Below, in pieces: positions 7,127-7,464 of a stretch of 7,464 bases of DNA. This DNA is from an uncultured Chitinophagaceae bacterium. GTDB lineage: Bacteria; Bacteroidota; Bacteroidia; Chitinophagales; Chitinophagaceae. The number at the start of each line of letters is the position of its first letter. The first letter of the stretch is position 1. The DNA lies in the NCBI GenBank assembly GCA_946885665.1, contig CAMPGT010000196.1, forward strand, positions 1-7,464. The letters run 5' to 3'. The translations under genes and the position numbers were made by a program. A model generated the notes under the pieces. The model searched no databases, was not told the origin of the DNA, and saw nothing but the letters and a program-made list of their open reading frames with translations.

Positions 7127-7198
7127 GCCGCTGAAACCTGCGCGGCTGGTGAGTTTCACATAGCAGCGGCTGAAATCCGCTATGGTAGCGGATTTCAG
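7127..7198. repeat. Composite double-hairpin element downstream of metH
   Basis: Hairpin A: GCCGCTG (7127-7133) pairs with CAGCGGC (7164-7170), and above it AAAC (7134-7137) with GTTT (7153-7156). Hairpin B abuts it: CTGAAATCCGCTA (7170-7182), loop TGG, TAGCGGATTTCAG (7186-7198), a perfect 13-bp stem. Related words (GCTGAAA-CC) occur in both halves. No T-run follows on either strand, so it is not a classical intrinsic terminator, though it could stop RNA decay or slow polymerase after metH. It could be a dispersed REP-like repeat or part of a small RNA. Confidence 0.6.
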
Positions 7199-7296
7199 GG
7201 CAAGAAGAAAAAATATCAGAAATTCGTAAAAATACGATTTTGTTAAAATCCTTGCCAGACGTGGCTTTCAAAAGATTGCAGATTGTTGTTTTAAAT
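7199..7296. other. AT-rich gap before the HU promoter
   Basis: No gene is seen. One small perfect inverted repeat, GATTTT-GTT-AAAATC (7236-7250), lies about 100 bases before the HU start and shares the word ATTTTGT with the two promoter boxes downstream (7295-7301 and 7321-7327). It could be a regulator site, but nothing more specific is visible. Confidence 0.3.
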
Positions 7297-7326
7297 TTTG
7301 TCGAATGTAAAAAGCCTCTAATTTTG
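7297..7326 (+). promoter_or_regulatory. HU gene promoter (TTTG-N18-TAATTTTG)
   Basis: TTTG (7297-7300) and TAATTTTG (7319-7326) are 18 bases apart, a good match to the Bacteroidota promoter consensus. Transcription should start near 7331, giving a leader of about 15 bases. Both boxes sit inside a direct repeat of AATTTTGTCG (7294-7303 and 7320-7329), 26 bases apart. Confidence 0.72.
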
Positions 7327-7345
7327 TCGCAGTAAAATTTACACT

Positions 7346-7464
7346 ATGAACAAAGCTGAATTGATTTCAAAAATTGCCGATGATGCGGGCATAACAAAAA
7401 CGCAATCTAACGCTGCCGTTGATTCATTCGTTGAAGCGGTTACCAAAACTCTTAAGGGTGGTGG
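7346..7464 (+). CDS. HU-family DNA-binding protein (3' truncated by window edge)
   Basis: The first 39 codons encode MNKAELISKIADDAGITKTQ, then a segment with AAVDSFVEAVTKTLKGG. This is the N-terminal helix-turn-helix-like dimerisation part of the HU/IHF family: small (about 90 residues) nucleoid proteins that bind and bend DNA with little sequence preference. The DNA-binding beta arms lie beyond the right edge. The ATG at 7346 gives the exact family N-terminus, and a short leader follows a strong promoter, as expected for an abundant protein. HU rather than IHF is likely from the MNKAELI start, but the distinguishing arm is not visible. Confidence 0.92.
   Translation, partial: MNKAELISKIADDAGITKTQSNAAVDSFVEAVTKTLKGG

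Noticed and set aside
7170..7198. Rho-independent terminator of metH
   Set aside because: The stem is strong, but the following bases are GGCAAGAAG rather than a T-run; on the other strand no T-run follows either.
7043..7345. Replication origin
   Set aside because: Only one perfect DnaA box and one poor partner are present, with no dnaA/dnaN neighbourhood or unwinding-element cluster.

Overview
The window reads as ordinary chromosomal DNA from a Bacteroidota bacterium, most likely of the Chitinophagaceae or a close relative. The signs are promoter boxes of the Bacteroidota type (TTTG, about 19 bases, TAnnTTTG), almost no Shine-Dalgarno sequences before start codons, a Bacteroidota-type Ig-like lipoprotein (Cys followed closely by PPTGGPRD), and a cobalamin-dependent methionine synthase encoded by two adjacent genes. 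The genus is inference; nothing in the window fixes it.

Layout. At 1-862 (+) lies the C-terminal part of a PD-(D/E)XK nuclease, probably the nuclease end of a UvrD/AddAB-like DNA repair helicase cut by the window edge. Its stop codon overlaps the start of an Ig-like lipoprotein gene (862-2280, +). That gene converges tail to tail with recR (2286-2903, -), leaving 5 bp between them. A 422-bp intergenic region separates recR from the divergent methionine synthase pair. It is built largely of two heptanucleotide tandem arrays flanking a GC-rich double hairpin, and the second array runs into a near-consensus promoter. The promoter serves metH part 1 (homocysteine/zinc domain, 3326-4327) and metH part 2 (folate, cobalamin and activation domains, 4337-7042). 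After metH comes a 303-bp gap with a pair of inverted DnaA-box-like sites, a composite double hairpin and a clear promoter, then the first 39 codons of an HU-family DNA-binding protein (7346 to the right edge).

Functionally the window holds parts of DNA repair (the nuclease, and RecR of the RecFOR pathway), methionine and one-carbon metabolism (MetH), and nucleoid structure (HU). I see no defence system, mobile element, CRISPR array or biosynthetic cluster, and no convincing new biological system. The parts most worth a second look are non-coding: the period-7 arrays fused to the metH promoter, the structured metH leader, and the double-hairpin element and DnaA-box pair between metH and the HU gene. 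The one-stop-codon split of MetH is a lesser curiosity.
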